Source of the DNA: Anaerolineae bacterium
GTDB lineage: Bacteria; Chloroflexota; Anaerolineae; Anaerolineales; Anaerolineaceae
Assembly (NCBI GenBank): GCA_011176685.1
Contig: DUED01000018.1
Coordinates: forward strand, 1 to 35,766
Reading direction: 5' to 3'
DNA: 35,766 nt
The translations under genes were made by a program, and so were the position numbers. The notes under the pieces are model-generated. The model searched no databases, was not told the DNA's origin, and saw only the letters and a program-made list of their open reading frames with translations. Shown here piece by piece: positions 17,741 through 25,918 of the stretch. Position 1 is the stretch's first letter, and each line of letters begins with the position of its first letter.

Positions 17741-18889
17741 TTATAGAGCACCGGACTTTTTCAATATTGTATACATTTCAAGTGTACGCTTCGAGCGTTT
17801 TATCCATGTATATTGCGCTGCGTCTTGTTTTGCTCTTTTCCCCAGTGTTGTTCTGCGGTGCTGGTCTTCTGATAATGCTTTAATCACATGAATCCATGCG
17901 GAAGTATTTTCTGGTGGGCAAAATACTGCATTATCCTTATTGAGGATTTCATGAAAGATTGGCAGGTCGCTGGAAACGATTGCCCTGCCCGTTGCCAGAT
18001 AGTCAAACATTTTCATCGGATTAATCACCTTGGCGATATTTCCTCCACTGCTGCCAGCGATGGCTTTTCCGTAAGGCATCACTAGAATATCTCCTGCAGC
18101 TTGGTAAAGCGGTAATTTGCTGTTCGGTACAAAACCTGTTAAGGTTATGTTCTTGATATCGAGTGACCTTAAGCGCTTCTTCCAGGGTTCAATGTCCTCT
18201 TGGCGTCCGCCTACGCATAAGAAGTTGATCTCTGGTAGTGACTTTGCTAGTTCCAAAAGAAGATCCATGCCGCGCCCTTTGTAAAAATGACCCGTGAAAA
18301 CCACTGTTAAACATTCTTTTAAACCGATCTTTTTGCGTGCATTAACCGGATCCGGCAGATTGCTGTAGCTTTCCAGGTCAGTTCCGTTTGGTGCGATTTG
18401 TAATATCTGTGGGGGAAAAGATATTTTGTATTCTTCTTCTAATCTTGTAGCCAGAGCCCTTGTGGTAGTAAGCACTAGTTTCTTCCCTGATAGGCGCATG
18501 AAGATACGGAAAAGTTTTGGTCCCAAGAAACCCATGGGAAAATCGTGAAATTCCATAATAACCGATTTTTTCCTCAAGAGTGAAAAAACCGCTGCCTGTA
18601 ACGCCCAGGTGTATATTACCTCGGCTCCCCATTGGATGGATTTGTGTACTGCTTTCCAGCAGAAATCGTATTGTTTCAAGGAGGGGTTGAATTTCAACCA
18701 ATCGATTCCAAACTGTGTTGAAAGGCCGTAGATATTTGACAGATCCTTCCAAGAGGTGGTTTGGAATTTTGGCACCCATACTTGTATTTCATTATCAAGC
18801 TGCCTTAATGAGTGACACACCTTCATCGCTTGTATGCTGTTGGCAGAGCTGGATGGAATTTGGGAGGTGGTAATGCATGCAATTTTCAT
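17741..18889 (-). CDS. GT4-family glycosyltransferase
   Basis: A 382-aa GT-B enzyme. Seen: VVFTGHFYKGRGMDLLLELAKSLP (start of the C-terminal domain), TLTGFVPNSKLPLYQAAGDILVMPY and the donor-site motif NPMKMFDYLATGRAIVSSDLP, typical of a GT4 subgroup in which the second Glu of E-x7-E is replaced by an Asp in MFDYLA. It overlaps the upstream flippase by ATGA. It is less similar to the other two GT4s of the locus and probably adds a different residue. Confidence 0.88.
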   Translation of the reverse strand: MKIACITTSQIPSSSANSIQAMKVCHSLRQLDNEIQVWVPKFQTTSWKDLSNIYGLSTQFGIDWLKFNPSLKQYDFCWKAVHKSIQWGAEVIYTWALQAAVFSLLRKKSVIMEFHDFPMGFLGPKLFRIFMRLSGKKLVLTTTRALATRLEEEYKISFPPQILQIAPNGTDLESYSNLPDPVNARKKIGLKECLTVVFTGHFYKGRGMDLLLELAKSLPEINFLCVGGRQEDIEPWKKRLRSLDIKNITLTGFVPNSKLPLYQAAGDILVMPYGKAIAGSSGGNIAKVINPMKMFDYLATGRAIVSSDLPIFHEILNKDNAVFCPPENTSAWIHVIKALSEDQHRRTTLGKRAKQDAAQYTWIKRSKRTLEMYTILKKSGAL

Positions 18890-20226
18890 GCGGTTGCACC
18901 TGCCGCATCTGCTTTCTCTCGATTATGAATCTCTTGAAGACCCCGCACGACAATCCATGTAATGGAGATCACGAAGAAGGCGGAGAGTAGCATTGCTTCA
19001 AAGCCCAGGCCAAACGAAGGCACGAGCAGGAATGTCAGAGAAATCTTAGCAATCCCGCACCATAGACTGATTTTATATGGAACCAATGGCAATCCGAGGG
19101 AAAGCAATAAAGGCCGGTTCCAGAAGAATATATTTGAATACCCAAGACCGATTAAGAAAAGCAGCATAGGTGAATATGCCGGTATGAATTCGTGACCATA
19201 GAAGAGCAATAACCATTTCCCAAAGAGGGCTAAGCCCATTGTGCTCAGACAGGTCCACCCGCCTGAAATGAGTGTTACTTTTTTTATCAAGCTCTTCACA
19301 ATTTTCCAATCTCTCTTGGTAACAGCATGGTTTATCTCAGGGTAGGTGGTGCTGATTAAAGGGGTGATTGGCATTTGGACGAGGTTGATGATTGCCAGGG
19401 CTGTTTTGGCATATCCCGCTTCCAGTGGGGATAAGAAATACGCTATCCATAGGACTTCGTTATCGCGTACAAGCATGATGATGGTGCTGCTGATATTAGT
19501 GCTGAAGGCGAAATTGAACAGTTCCTTAACAGCGGGTAAATGCTTGAAGGAGGTTTTCCACCAATCTTTTCCAAGGGTGCTGTTGAGTTCACGGAAACCG
19601 ATAATGGCTGTTCCTAATCCGATCACGAATTTTCCAAGCATATATGCCGTCACGATTTCATGCAAACCGCCCTTTGTCAAATATGCCCAGACAATAACAA
19701 GTGCGGTCAATATATTGCTTAAGAAATTTATCTTTGCCTGGTCACGGAAGCGGTTATTAACTTGCAGAACACCGGTTGAGGTTTCTGTTATGAAATTGGC
19801 TAATATGATTGTGCTGTAAAGGATGAAGTGTTGTGCGGTGGATGGATCATCAGCCAGCTTTAAAGCGGCGTAAGGTGCAAGAAGTATGCAAATGATGAAT
19901 GATAGCAAAGCGCTTGTAGATTCTGCGATTATGGCGGCTTTAATAACAGCTGACGCGCGCTTGAGCTGGTGTTTAGTGGTAAATTCACCATAATATTTCA
20001 CCACCAATTCGTTCATACGGAAAGAAAAAAGTCGGTTGAAAGTAGAGGCAAAGACCGTGATCGTTCCGATGATGCCGAAGCCCATTATGCCTAACAGTCG
20101 GCCGGTCAGGATACTTTGTATAACGCTGAACACATTGCTGCTCAGCAGATAGCCGGAATTACGTACAACCTTCTGCAGCAGCAGGTCTTTACGCCAGTGC
20201 TGCCGGAGGTTCTCCATAAAATTCAT
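18886..20226 (-). CDS. oligosaccharide flippase, Wzx-like (MOP superfamily)
   Basis: About 446 aa with 12-14 hydrophobic segments, including NSGYLLSSNVFSVIQSILTGRLLGIMGFGIIG at the N-terminus, characteristic of Wzx-type transporters for undecaprenyl-linked oligosaccharides. I choose ATG at 20226 (MNFMENLRQHW) because it overlaps the epimerase stop as ATGA; the longer frame from 20271 would run 49 bp into the epimerase. Second flippase of the locus, little resembling the one at 3240-4715, so the two may carry different repeat units. Confidence 0.88.
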   Translation of the reverse strand: MNFMENLRQHWRKDLLLQKVVRNSGYLLSSNVFSVIQSILTGRLLGIMGFGIIGTITVFASTFNRLFSFRMNELVVKYYGEFTTKHQLKRASAVIKAAIIAESTSALLSFIICILLAPYAALKLADDPSTAQHFILYSTIILANFITETSTGVLQVNNRFRDQAKINFLSNILTALVIVWAYLTKGGLHEIVTAYMLGKFVIGLGTAIIGFRELNSTLGKDWWKTSFKHLPAVKELFNFAFSTNISSTIIMLVRDNEVLWIAYFLSPLEAGYAKTALAIINLVQMPITPLISTTYPEINHAVTKRDWKIVKSLIKKVTLISGGWTCLSTMGLALFGKWLLLFYGHEFIPAYSPMLLFLIGLGYSNIFFWNRPLLLSLGLPLVPYKISLWCGIAKISLTFLLVPSFGLGFEAMLLSAFFVISITWIVVRGLQEIHNREKADAAGATA

Positions 20227-21200
20227 TCGGTGTCCACTTGGCTCGCCCAGTTCCGTTCCTGCATATACCAATCGATCATGCGAGGGATGCCGGCTTCAAG
20301 TGGTACTTCTGGCTGCCAATTTACTAACTTTCTGGCTTTTTCCACATTGGCCCAACTGGTGGTCATATCGGCGGGATGAGCGGAAAAATGTTCAATTTTT
20401 GCCTTTTTACCGACAATTGTCTCAATGTGTTCAATTAGTTCGTTAATTTGTATGGATTGGTGTCCTCCTAAATTGATGATTTCATATCCCAGTGGCTTAA
20501 GTGCCTGAATTGTGCCACGTGCGATGTCGTCAACATAAGTGAATCCGCGTGTTTGGGTTCCATCACCGAACACTTTCACGGTCTTTCCTTCAATGATCCA
20601 CTGGGTAAAGCGGAACATGGACATGGTAGGTCTTCCGGCGGGACCGTATACTGTGAAATAGCGTACAATGGTAATATCAAGGTTATGAAGAAAATGATAA
20701 CTGTAACATAGTGCTTCGGCTGCTTTCTTGCTGGCGGCGTATGGCTGCAATGGATGACTGGAATCAGCATCTTCTGGTGTGGGATAAGGTGCATTATTGC
20801 CGTAAATGCTGGATGTAGATGCTAATATGAACTTGGGTATTCCCTGATGACGGCAAATTTCAAGAAGGTTCAAAGTTCCATTCACGTTTGTGTTGAAATA
20901 GGACCAGGGATCAAGAACCGAGTCACGCACACCGGCTTTTGCAGCCAGATTGATCACAGCATCCAAGGGCTGGCACTGAGCAATGATTGACTTCATTTTT
21001 TTTAGGTCACAGATATCTTCCCTGAAAAATGAAAAGGATGAATAGGGCTTCAACTGCTCCAATCGCCAATCCTTAAGGCGCAGGTCATATGTCGGGTCGA
21101 AATTATCAACTCCGAAAACGGTGTGTCCATTTTTCAATAGATATTCGCTCACTTTGGAGGCAATAAAACCGACTGCCCCGGTAACTAGGTACTTACTCAT
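20223..21200 (-). CDS. NAD-dependent nucleotide-sugar epimerase (UDP-glucuronate 4-epimerase type)
   Basis: A 325-aa extended short-chain dehydrogenase. The catalytic Tyr-Lys is in PYAASKKAAEA, the Ser in LASTSSIYG, and the substrate-end motif is RYFTVYGPAGRPTMSMF, typical of UDP-GlcA/UDP-GalA or UDP-GlcNAcA 4-epimerases (CapI/WbpP group). The nucleotide loop is TGAVGFIAS instead of TGxxGFIGS: the third Gly is Ala14. It follows the UDP-sugar dehydrogenase by a TAATG junction, so the two should act in sequence: oxidise C6, then invert C4. Confidence 0.9.
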   Translation of the reverse strand: MSKYLVTGAVGFIASKVSEYLLKNGHTVFGVDNFDPTYDLRLKDWRLEQLKPYSSFSFFREDICDLKKMKSIIAQCQPLDAVINLAAKAGVRDSVLDPWSYFNTNVNGTLNLLEICRHQGIPKFILASTSSIYGNNAPYPTPEDADSSHPLQPYAASKKAAEALCYSYHFLHNLDITIVRYFTVYGPAGRPTMSMFRFTQWIIEGKTVKVFGDGTQTRGFTYVDDIARGTIQALKPLGYEIINLGGHQSIQINELIEHIETIVGKKAKIEHFSAHPADMTTSWANVEKARKLVNWQPEVPLEAGIPRMIDWYMQERNWASQVDTE

Positions 21201-22516
21201 TAGAGTTTCACTACTTTAGGACTGCCGTTTCCCACTTCGGAAAGGGCATTACGAGTATCGACGATTAGCGTGGCGGCTTTCAGTATTGCAGCGTAATCAT
21301 AGCTGCTGTGATTGGTAACGATGACCACACAATCAGCGGTTTTTACGCCGGCATTTATGTCAGATATGGAATTCATTTTCAATCCCTCATGTATAATTTG
21401 ATGAAAATAAGGATCGTGATAACTGACCTTGGCACCTTTCTCCCGTAATAGGTGAATAATATCCAGGGCTGGAGATTCGCGCAAGTCGTCAATATCTGGT
21501 TTGTAAGCTACTCCAATGATTAATACTTTACTGCCTTTCAGCGGCTTGCGTTGCTCATTGAGGGCATCTTGAACTTTGCCTACCGTAAATCGAGGCATGT
21601 TAGTATTGATTTCTGATGCCAGGTCAATGAAACGTGCGGAGTAGTTCAGTGCCTTCAATTTCCATGAGAGATAAAGCGGGTCAATCGGGATACAGTGTCC
21701 GCCCAAGCCAGGTCCGGGCAAGAATTTCATAAAGCCGAAAGGTTTTGTGCCGGCTGCTTTAATTACTTCCCAGATGTCAATGCCAAGTCGGTCGCTCATG
21801 ATTGCCATCTCATTTACAAGACCAATATTGATCATACGGAAGGTGTTTTCCAGCAGCTTTGTCATTTCAGCCACTTCAGTGGAAGAGACACGCACAATTG
21901 TCTGGATCGCTTGCTCGTACCAAATAGAAGCCACTTCCGTGCATTGGGGAGTGATGCCGCCGATGACTTTCGGGGTGTTTGCTGTGGTCCAGTCCTTTCG
22001 GCCGGGATCTACGCGCTCGGGTGAAAAAGCCAGGAAGAAATCCTTACCTGCTTCCAATCCGCTGGCTTCGGTTAATTTTGGCAGGATTAATTCACGAGTT
22101 GTGCCGGGGTAAGTTGTGGATTCCAGCACTACAACAATACCAGGATGGATGTACTGTTTAAGCAGTTCAGAGACAGATAAGATAAAGGAAAGATCAGGAT
22201 CACCGGTTTTTCGTAATGGTGTAGGAACGCAGATGCTGACTGCATCCATCTGCTCCAGTATAGCAAAGTCTGTTGTTGCCTGCAGGTTCCCTTGTTTCAC
22301 CAGTCTGTGGATTTGTTCATCCTGTATGTCCAAGACATAGCTTTTTCCGCGATTGATGCTCTCAACTTTTGACTCAACTGGATCAAAACCTGTGACCTTG
22401 AAGCCCGCTTCGGCGAAAACAACTGCCAGGGGTAAGCCCACATAGCCAAGCCCAAGTACAGAAACTCGGGCGCTTTTTTCTTTCAGCTTTTTTATTAAAG
22501 CTTGTGCTTTATCCAT
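21200..22516 (-). CDS. UDP-N-acetylglucosamine/UDP-sugar 6-dehydrogenase (WbpA/TviB-like)
   Basis: A nucleotide-sugar dehydrogenase of about 438 aa that oxidises C6 of a UDP-hexose to the uronate using two NAD. Seen: VLGLGYVGLPLA (NAD site), ICVPTPLRKTGDPD, the catalytic region GPGLGGHCIPIDPLYLSW with the nucleophile Cys, and VLIIGVAYKPDIDDLRESPA in the C-terminal domain. The family resembles UDP-GlcNAc dehydrogenases (WbpA/TviB) more than UDP-Glc dehydrogenases, but this is a judgement from motifs. I prefer ATG 22516 (after GAGAGG) to the TTG at 22528. It is the first polysaccharide gene, 16 bp after the uracil-DNA glycosylase. Confidence 0.92.
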   Translation of the reverse strand: MDKAQALIKKLKEKSARVSVLGLGYVGLPLAVVFAEAGFKVTGFDPVESKVESINRGKSYVLDIQDEQIHRLVKQGNLQATTDFAILEQMDAVSICVPTPLRKTGDPDLSFILSVSELLKQYIHPGIVVVLESTTYPGTTRELILPKLTEASGLEAGKDFFLAFSPERVDPGRKDWTTANTPKVIGGITPQCTEVASIWYEQAIQTIVRVSSTEVAEMTKLLENTFRMINIGLVNEMAIMSDRLGIDIWEVIKAAGTKPFGFMKFLPGPGLGGHCIPIDPLYLSWKLKALNYSARFIDLASEINTNMPRFTVGKVQDALNEQRKPLKGSKVLIIGVAYKPDIDDLRESPALDIIHLLREKGAKVSYHDPYFHQIIHEGLKMNSISDINAGVKTADCVVIVTNHSSYDYAAILKAATLIVDTRNALSEVGNGSPKVVKL

Positions 22517-22531
22517 AATGCCTCTCAACCG

Positions 22532-23176
22532 TTAGAAAAAACTGAGTTGTGTTGGGTCTTTATGATCATTTAGAGTACCCTGCTGTTCTGAAAAGGGATC
22601 GTAGGAGCGATTTGCCTTGCGCGCTTTTTGAATATATGCAGGTAACATCTCGAAATCTTTGCGGATAACCGCTTTCAAAGAAGGCTGATGCAAACCGGCA
22701 GCCGGGTGATACATGGGTACAACTAGTTGCCCTTTTATCCAAGTTGCTTGGCCGTGCATCATGCTGATTTTTACATCCTTGAAATACCGCGCCATAGAAT
22801 GCCGTCCTAAGGTGACAATTACTTTGGGTTTAATAGCCATGATTTGCCGCTCAAGATAATCACGGCATGCATTTAACTCTTCTTCCTGAGGATCGCGATT
22901 GCCAGGTGGGCGGCATTTTAAAACGTTGGTAATATAGACTTGCTCGCGCTTTAAACCGGCGTTATTCAGCAGTTCATCTAAGAACTTTCCAGCTGGACCA
23001 ACAAATGGCAGGCCTTGCTCATTCTCATAAAAACCGGGTCCTTCTCCTATGAACATGATTTCCGAATCTGTAGGTCCTTCACCAGGGACAGTATTCTTTC
23101 GTGATTGAGAAAGGGGGCATTTTGTACATTGTGCAATTTCAGCCGCAATTTCTTCAAGAATATTTTCAGATGCCAT
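22532..23176 (-). CDS. family 4 uracil-DNA glycosylase
   Basis: A 214-aa DNA-repair glycosylase that removes uracil from DNA. It has the 4Fe-4S ligand Cys pair CTKCPLSQS near the N-terminus, a further Cys in NVLKCRPPGNRDPQ, and the water-activating motif GEGPGFYENEQGLPFVGPAGKFLD of family 4/5 enzymes. Motif MYHPAAGLHQP near the C-terminus fits the HPSP-like loop. A good Shine-Dalgarno (AGGAAAGG) precedes the ATG. It is on the same strand as tsaB and leads into the polysaccharide operon. Confidence 0.93.
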   Translation of the reverse strand: MASENILEEIAAEIAQCTKCPLSQSRKNTVPGEGPTDSEIMFIGEGPGFYENEQGLPFVGPAGKFLDELLNNAGLKREQVYITNVLKCRPPGNRDPQEEELNACRDYLERQIMAIKPKVIVTLGRHSMARYFKDVKISMMHGQATWIKGQLVVPMYHPAAGLHQPSLKAVIRKDFEMLPAYIQKARKANRSYDPFSEQQGTLNDHKDPTQLSFF

Positions 23177-23261
23177 AATTGATCCTTTCCTTTTTCAAAC
23201 AATTATTTTACAACGTTTCCTTATAAAAACAATGCTGATGAACTGCCGATGTTGTAAATTC

Positions 23262-23933
23262 CTAATCTTTAATAATGGTATTTGCCGTGTGCAAATAAAT
23301 AGGGGTCAGCATGGACGGATCATCGCTCTGCCCACTATTTAACCTATACCACGCTATCTCTGCAAGATATGCTGGCCGCCGCAGCGAATTAGCCGGGGAG
23401 GTCAAGATAACATTCTTCCATCTACGTGCCAGTGTTTTTCGGTCCTCAGCCGTCAGTTCGCCGGAAATGATAGTCGTTTTGGGTATGGATGCTTCAAGCT
23501 TCTTAGCGGTTGTTACATACGGGTCTTGAACGGCTTGCCATTGATTGTTCTCATGTATATAATGGGCGGCAGCCAAACGATGCCGTCCGGCTGGTAATAC
23601 ACAAATCAACGGCAGGGTACTGGGGGGCTGCATAGTGGCGATAATATCCAATGAGGGAATACCAACGATGGGTATGTGTTGAGCCAGTGCCAGGCCTTTT
23701 ACGAATGCCAAGCCAATGCGTAGACTTGTAAAGGATCCAGGTCCCAAAGCAATAGCAGCGGCTTGAATATCTGACATGGATTTACCAGATTCCAACAGCA
23801 TTTGGGAAACAGCGGGTGCTAATTCTACAGTATGCCGTCGATATGTACGCCAGGTTTTTTCGTGAATAATTCTGCTGTCTGAAAGAATAGCTAACCCCAT
23901 CCATTGGGTAGATGTATCAATTGCTAGTATCAT
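23262..23933 (-). CDS. tsaB: tRNA threonylcarbamoyladenosine biosynthesis protein TsaB
   Basis: A 223-aa ASKHA-fold protein that supports TsaD in making the t6A37 modification of ANN-reading tRNAs. Seen: ILAIDTSTQWMGLAIL at the N-terminus and AAAIALGPGSFTSLRIGLAFVKGLA, both diagnostic. Its ATG overlaps the tsaE stop by 4 bp. TsaD is not in the window. Confidence 0.93.
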   Translation of the reverse strand: MILAIDTSTQWMGLAILSDSRIIHEKTWRTYRRHTVELAPAVSQMLLESGKSMSDIQAAAIALGPGSFTSLRIGLAFVKGLALAQHIPIVGIPSLDIIATMQPPSTLPLICVLPAGRHRLAAAHYIHENNQWQAVQDPYVTTAKKLEASIPKTTIISGELTAEDRKTLARRWKNVILTSPANSLRRPAYLAEIAWYRLNSGQSDDPSMLTPIYLHTANTIIKD

Positions 23934-24430
23934 AATACACTCGAAAAAACCATTCTGCGCATATGCCTCATTATGTCTTCATAATGCGCACCGTTAGGTA
24001 TGAAGACCATGTCGCGTTGTTGTTCGCCTATATATTTTAATTCAATCCATAAATTCTCTTCAGGTAGTGTCTCACGGATCTTCTCAGCCCACTCTACGAT
24101 CAAAGGTCCATTTGAAAGCATATAGTCAATATCCAGGTCTTCTGCTTCAAGTGCATTTTTTAACCGGTAAGCGTCCAGATGGGAAATTTCTGGTCCATCA
24201 GGTCTGCGGTAGACATTAACCAGCACGAAGGTCGGGCTTGTTACATTATCTGCAGACCCCCAACCTTGTGCGATGCCCTGTACAAGAGTCGTCTTGCCTG
24301 TCCCCAGTTCCCCTGAAAGGCAGATGACATCCCGGATTTTTAAAAGCGAACCTAACTGGATACCGATTCGGCGTGTTTGCTGTGGACTGCGGCTTATGAA
24401 TTCCAGTGTGTTCTCATCAAAGATAGGCAT
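23930..24430 (-). CDS. tsaE: tRNA threonylcarbamoyladenosine biosynthesis ATPase TsaE
   Basis: A 166-aa P-loop ATPase of the t6A pathway. Walker A is SGELGTGKTTLVQGIA and the family motif SPTFVLVNVY follows, then HLDAYRL and LIVEWAEKI. Length is normal. It is co-transcribed with tsaB by an ATGA overlap. Confidence 0.94.
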   Translation of the reverse strand: MPIFDENTLEFISRSPQQTRRIGIQLGSLLKIRDVICLSGELGTGKTTLVQGIAQGWGSADNVTSPTFVLVNVYRRPDGPEISHLDAYRLKNALEAEDLDIDYMLSNGPLIVEWAEKIRETLPEENLWIELKYIGEQQRDMVFIPNGAHYEDIMRHMRRMVFSSVL

Positions 24431-24488
24431 TTTACCTGTTTATCCGTTATTTATGATACCCAAGTGCTCTGTAAAGATATGGGCAATT

Positions 24489-24517
24489 CCTATAATTTTT
24501 AAGATCGTGCTATTCAA
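24489..24517 (-). promoter_or_regulatory. promoter candidate for tsaE
   Basis: TTGAAT (24517-24512), 17-bp spacer, TATAGG (24494-24489), predicted leader about 52 nt. The -10 matches only four of six bases, so this is tentative. No terminator is obvious in the 24431-24579 gap. Confidence 0.3.
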
Positions 24518-24579
24518 ACGCTTGCCATGTGGCATATTGGCGGTTTTTGGGATGTTCTAACCAAATGAATAATTTTTTC

Positions 24580-24786
24580 CTAGCAGCTTGAATTATCAGG
24601 CCCTCTTTCCAGGATGGATTTTAATCTATTTTTTAATTCTCTCCTGGTGAGCATAATTCTCCTGCCACATTTCTGGCATTCCAAGCCGATATCTGCGCCT
24701 AAGCGCGTCACTTTCCAGGTAGTACCGCCGCATGGGTGAGCTTTTTTTAGACGAACCACATCATTAGGTTGCAAATCTGGCAACAT
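24580..24786 (-). CDS. DUF951-family small zinc-ribbon-like protein
   Basis: A 68-aa protein MLPDLQPNDVVRLKKAHPCGG..., with HPCGG, LGADIGLECQKCGRRIMLTRRELKNRL. This is the DUF951 pattern (about 60-75 aa, three Cys); its function is unknown, a nucleic-acid role is often suggested. I choose ATG 24786 rather than 24804: it has GAGG just upstream, and a TATAAT on this strand at 24798-24793 would place transcription initiation near 24786, so the mRNA may be leaderless. A longer frame to 25074 runs antisense through the M50 protease gene and is not credible. Confidence 0.85.
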   Translation of the reverse strand: MLPDLQPNDVVRLKKAHPCGGTTWKVTRLGADIGLECQKCGRRIMLTRRELKNRLKSILERGPDNSSC

Positions 24787-24792
24787 GCCTCG

Positions 24793-24812
24793 ATTATAAC
24801 GCATGATATAAT
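24793..24812. promoter_or_regulatory. divergent -10 boxes within a palindrome
   Basis: CGATTATA (24791-24798) and TATAATCG (24806-24813) form a perfect 8-bp inverted repeat with 7 bp between. Each arm contains a TATAAT, one on each strand, so RNA polymerase could leave in both directions: leftward to DUF951 (start about 24786), rightward to the M50 gene (start 24845). No clear -35 is seen on either side. The palindrome could also bind a regulator. Confidence 0.4.
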
Positions 24813-24844
24813 CGCCTCGATTTCCAATAATTTTGAGGTAGACA

Positions 24845-25495
24845 ATGAATCTGTTAAACTCTTCTCCCGCAGTGCTTTTCTCTGGTCTTGTCACACTAGT
24901 CATTTCACTGACTGTACATGAGTTTGCACATGCCTGGACAGCTGTGCGATTTGGGGATGATACACCGCGCTTTGCAGGGCGATTGACGTTGAATCCGCTA
25001 AAACACTTGGATCCGATTGGAAGCATCATGTTAATTTTTGCTGGATTTGGCTGGGCAAAACCGGTACCGGTCAATCCTTACGTGCTTAAACGCCACTCGC
25101 CCGCTGCGTTAATGTTTGTGGCGCTGGCCGGACCTTTATCTAATTTTTTACTGGCGGTGTTGGCTGCTATACCTCTGCGATTTGGTCTATTACCAGTGCA
25201 GATTTACGCAAGTCAATATTTTCCAACAATGCATGAGTTCTTGTTGTATTTTATTTTCACCAATTTAGGGTTGATGCTGTTCAACTTGCTTCCCATTCCG
25301 CCCCTTGATGGAGAGAAGATTCTTTCTTTCCTGCTTCCAGGAGAATTGGGGCGGTTTTATGAGCAGATTCGACCATACGGTCCTTTAATGTTATTAATGG
25401 TCTTATTGATCGGACCGATGATAGGATTTAATATATTGGATATGTTGTTAAGCCCGATTATGTACACAATTGGAAGGTTCTTGTTGGGAGGGTAA
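24845..25495 (+). CDS. site-2 protease family (M50) membrane metalloprotease
   Basis: A 216-aa protein with about five to six spans. The zinc motif is HEFAHAW (HExxH) near residue 24, followed by LTLNPLKHLDPIGSIML, and the third ligand is in NLLPIPPLDGEKIL (NPxPPLDG type). Length is typical of the short bacterial S2P group (Rip/YwhC-like), which lacks PDZ domains. A GAGGT ribosome site sits upstream of the ATG. Substrate unknown. Confidence 0.92.
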   Translation: MNLLNSSPAVLFSGLVTLVISLTVHEFAHAWTAVRFGDDTPRFAGRLTLNPLKHLDPIGSIMLIFAGFGWAKPVPVNPYVLKRHSPAALMFVALAGPLSNFLLAVLAAIPLRFGLLPVQIYASQYFPTMHEFLLYFIFTNLGLMLFNLLPIPPLDGEKILSFLLPGELGRFYEQIRPYGPLMLLMVLLIGPMIGFNILDMLLSPIMYTIGRFLLGG

Positions 25496-25496
25496 T

Positions 25497-25601
25497 ATGG
25501 CTGTTAGACTGTGTATGATTGGCCTAGAAAAGACAGGCGCTTCGATCGGGCTGGCTTTAGCGGATAAGGGCGAAGCAGTCCATTTAAGGGGGAGTGATTA
25601 A
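25497..25601 (+). pseudogene. N-terminal stub of a prephenate-dehydrogenase-like protein
   Basis: Directly after the M50 stop, ATG 25497 opens 34 codons reading AVRLCMIGLEKTGASIGLAL then ADKGEAVHLRGSD and stop. The IGLxxxGASIGLALA pattern is the nucleotide-binding start of prephenate/arogenate dehydrogenase-like Rossmann proteins common next to such genes. The rest of the protein is gone, and the GIY-YIG gene begins at 25594, overlapping it. Probably a truncated gene, possibly a small peptide gene whose translation helps that of the next gene. Confidence 0.5.
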
Positions 25602-25875
25602 AGAGGTATCGTTAAAAACAAAAGGTGTTTGCTGCTATATCCTGCAGTGTAATGATGGCACCTATTACACTGGCTGGGCAAAAGACCTGGCAAAGCGTGT
25701 GGAGCAGCACGAAAAAGGATTGGGGGCGAGATATACGCGCCAACGCTTGCCAGTTCGTTTGGTATATTCAGAGGCACTTCCAGACCGATCTGCAGCTATG
25801 AAAAGGGAGCGAGCAATCAAAAAATTGTCCCGCCCAAAAAAAGAACGCTTGATCCAGGGATTAAACGGACACTAG
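25594..25875 (+). CDS. GIY-YIG nuclease family protein (YhbQ-like)
   Basis: A 93-aa single-domain protein: CCYILQCNDGTYYTGWAKDLAKRVEQH, ARYTRQRLPVRLVYSEALPD and AMKRERAIKKLSRPKKERLI. The catalytic Tyr pair is in the YIL...YTG core and the Arg and Glu follow as in UvrC-like/YhbQ proteins. The start is GTG at 25594 after AAGGGGGA. The role of this small family in DNA repair or exchange is not settled. Confidence 0.88.
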   Translation: MIKEVSLKTKGVCCYILQCNDGTYYTGWAKDLAKRVEQHEKGLGARYTRQRLPVRLVYSEALPDRSAAMKRERAIKKLSRPKKERLIQGLNGH

Positions 25876-25906
25876 AGATCGGCCGAGTAAGCTAGTGACC
25901 TTTTTT
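25867..25906 (+). terminator. rho-independent terminator after the GIY-YIG gene
   Basis: GGACACTAG (25867-25875) pairs with CTAGTGACC (25892-25900) with one A-A mismatch, followed by TTTTTT. The left arm contains the gene's stop codon. It lies between convergent genes but has a T-run only in the plus direction. Confidence 0.7.
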
Positions 25907-25918
25907 ATATCGCAATTA

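Noticed and set aside
19346-19819. 157-codon plus-strand frame
   Set aside because: Antisense to the flippase gene; composition of a shadow frame.
24787-25074. Long N-terminal extension of the DUF951 frame
   Set aside because: It runs antisense through the M50 protease start; the family length and the -10 box support ATG 24786.
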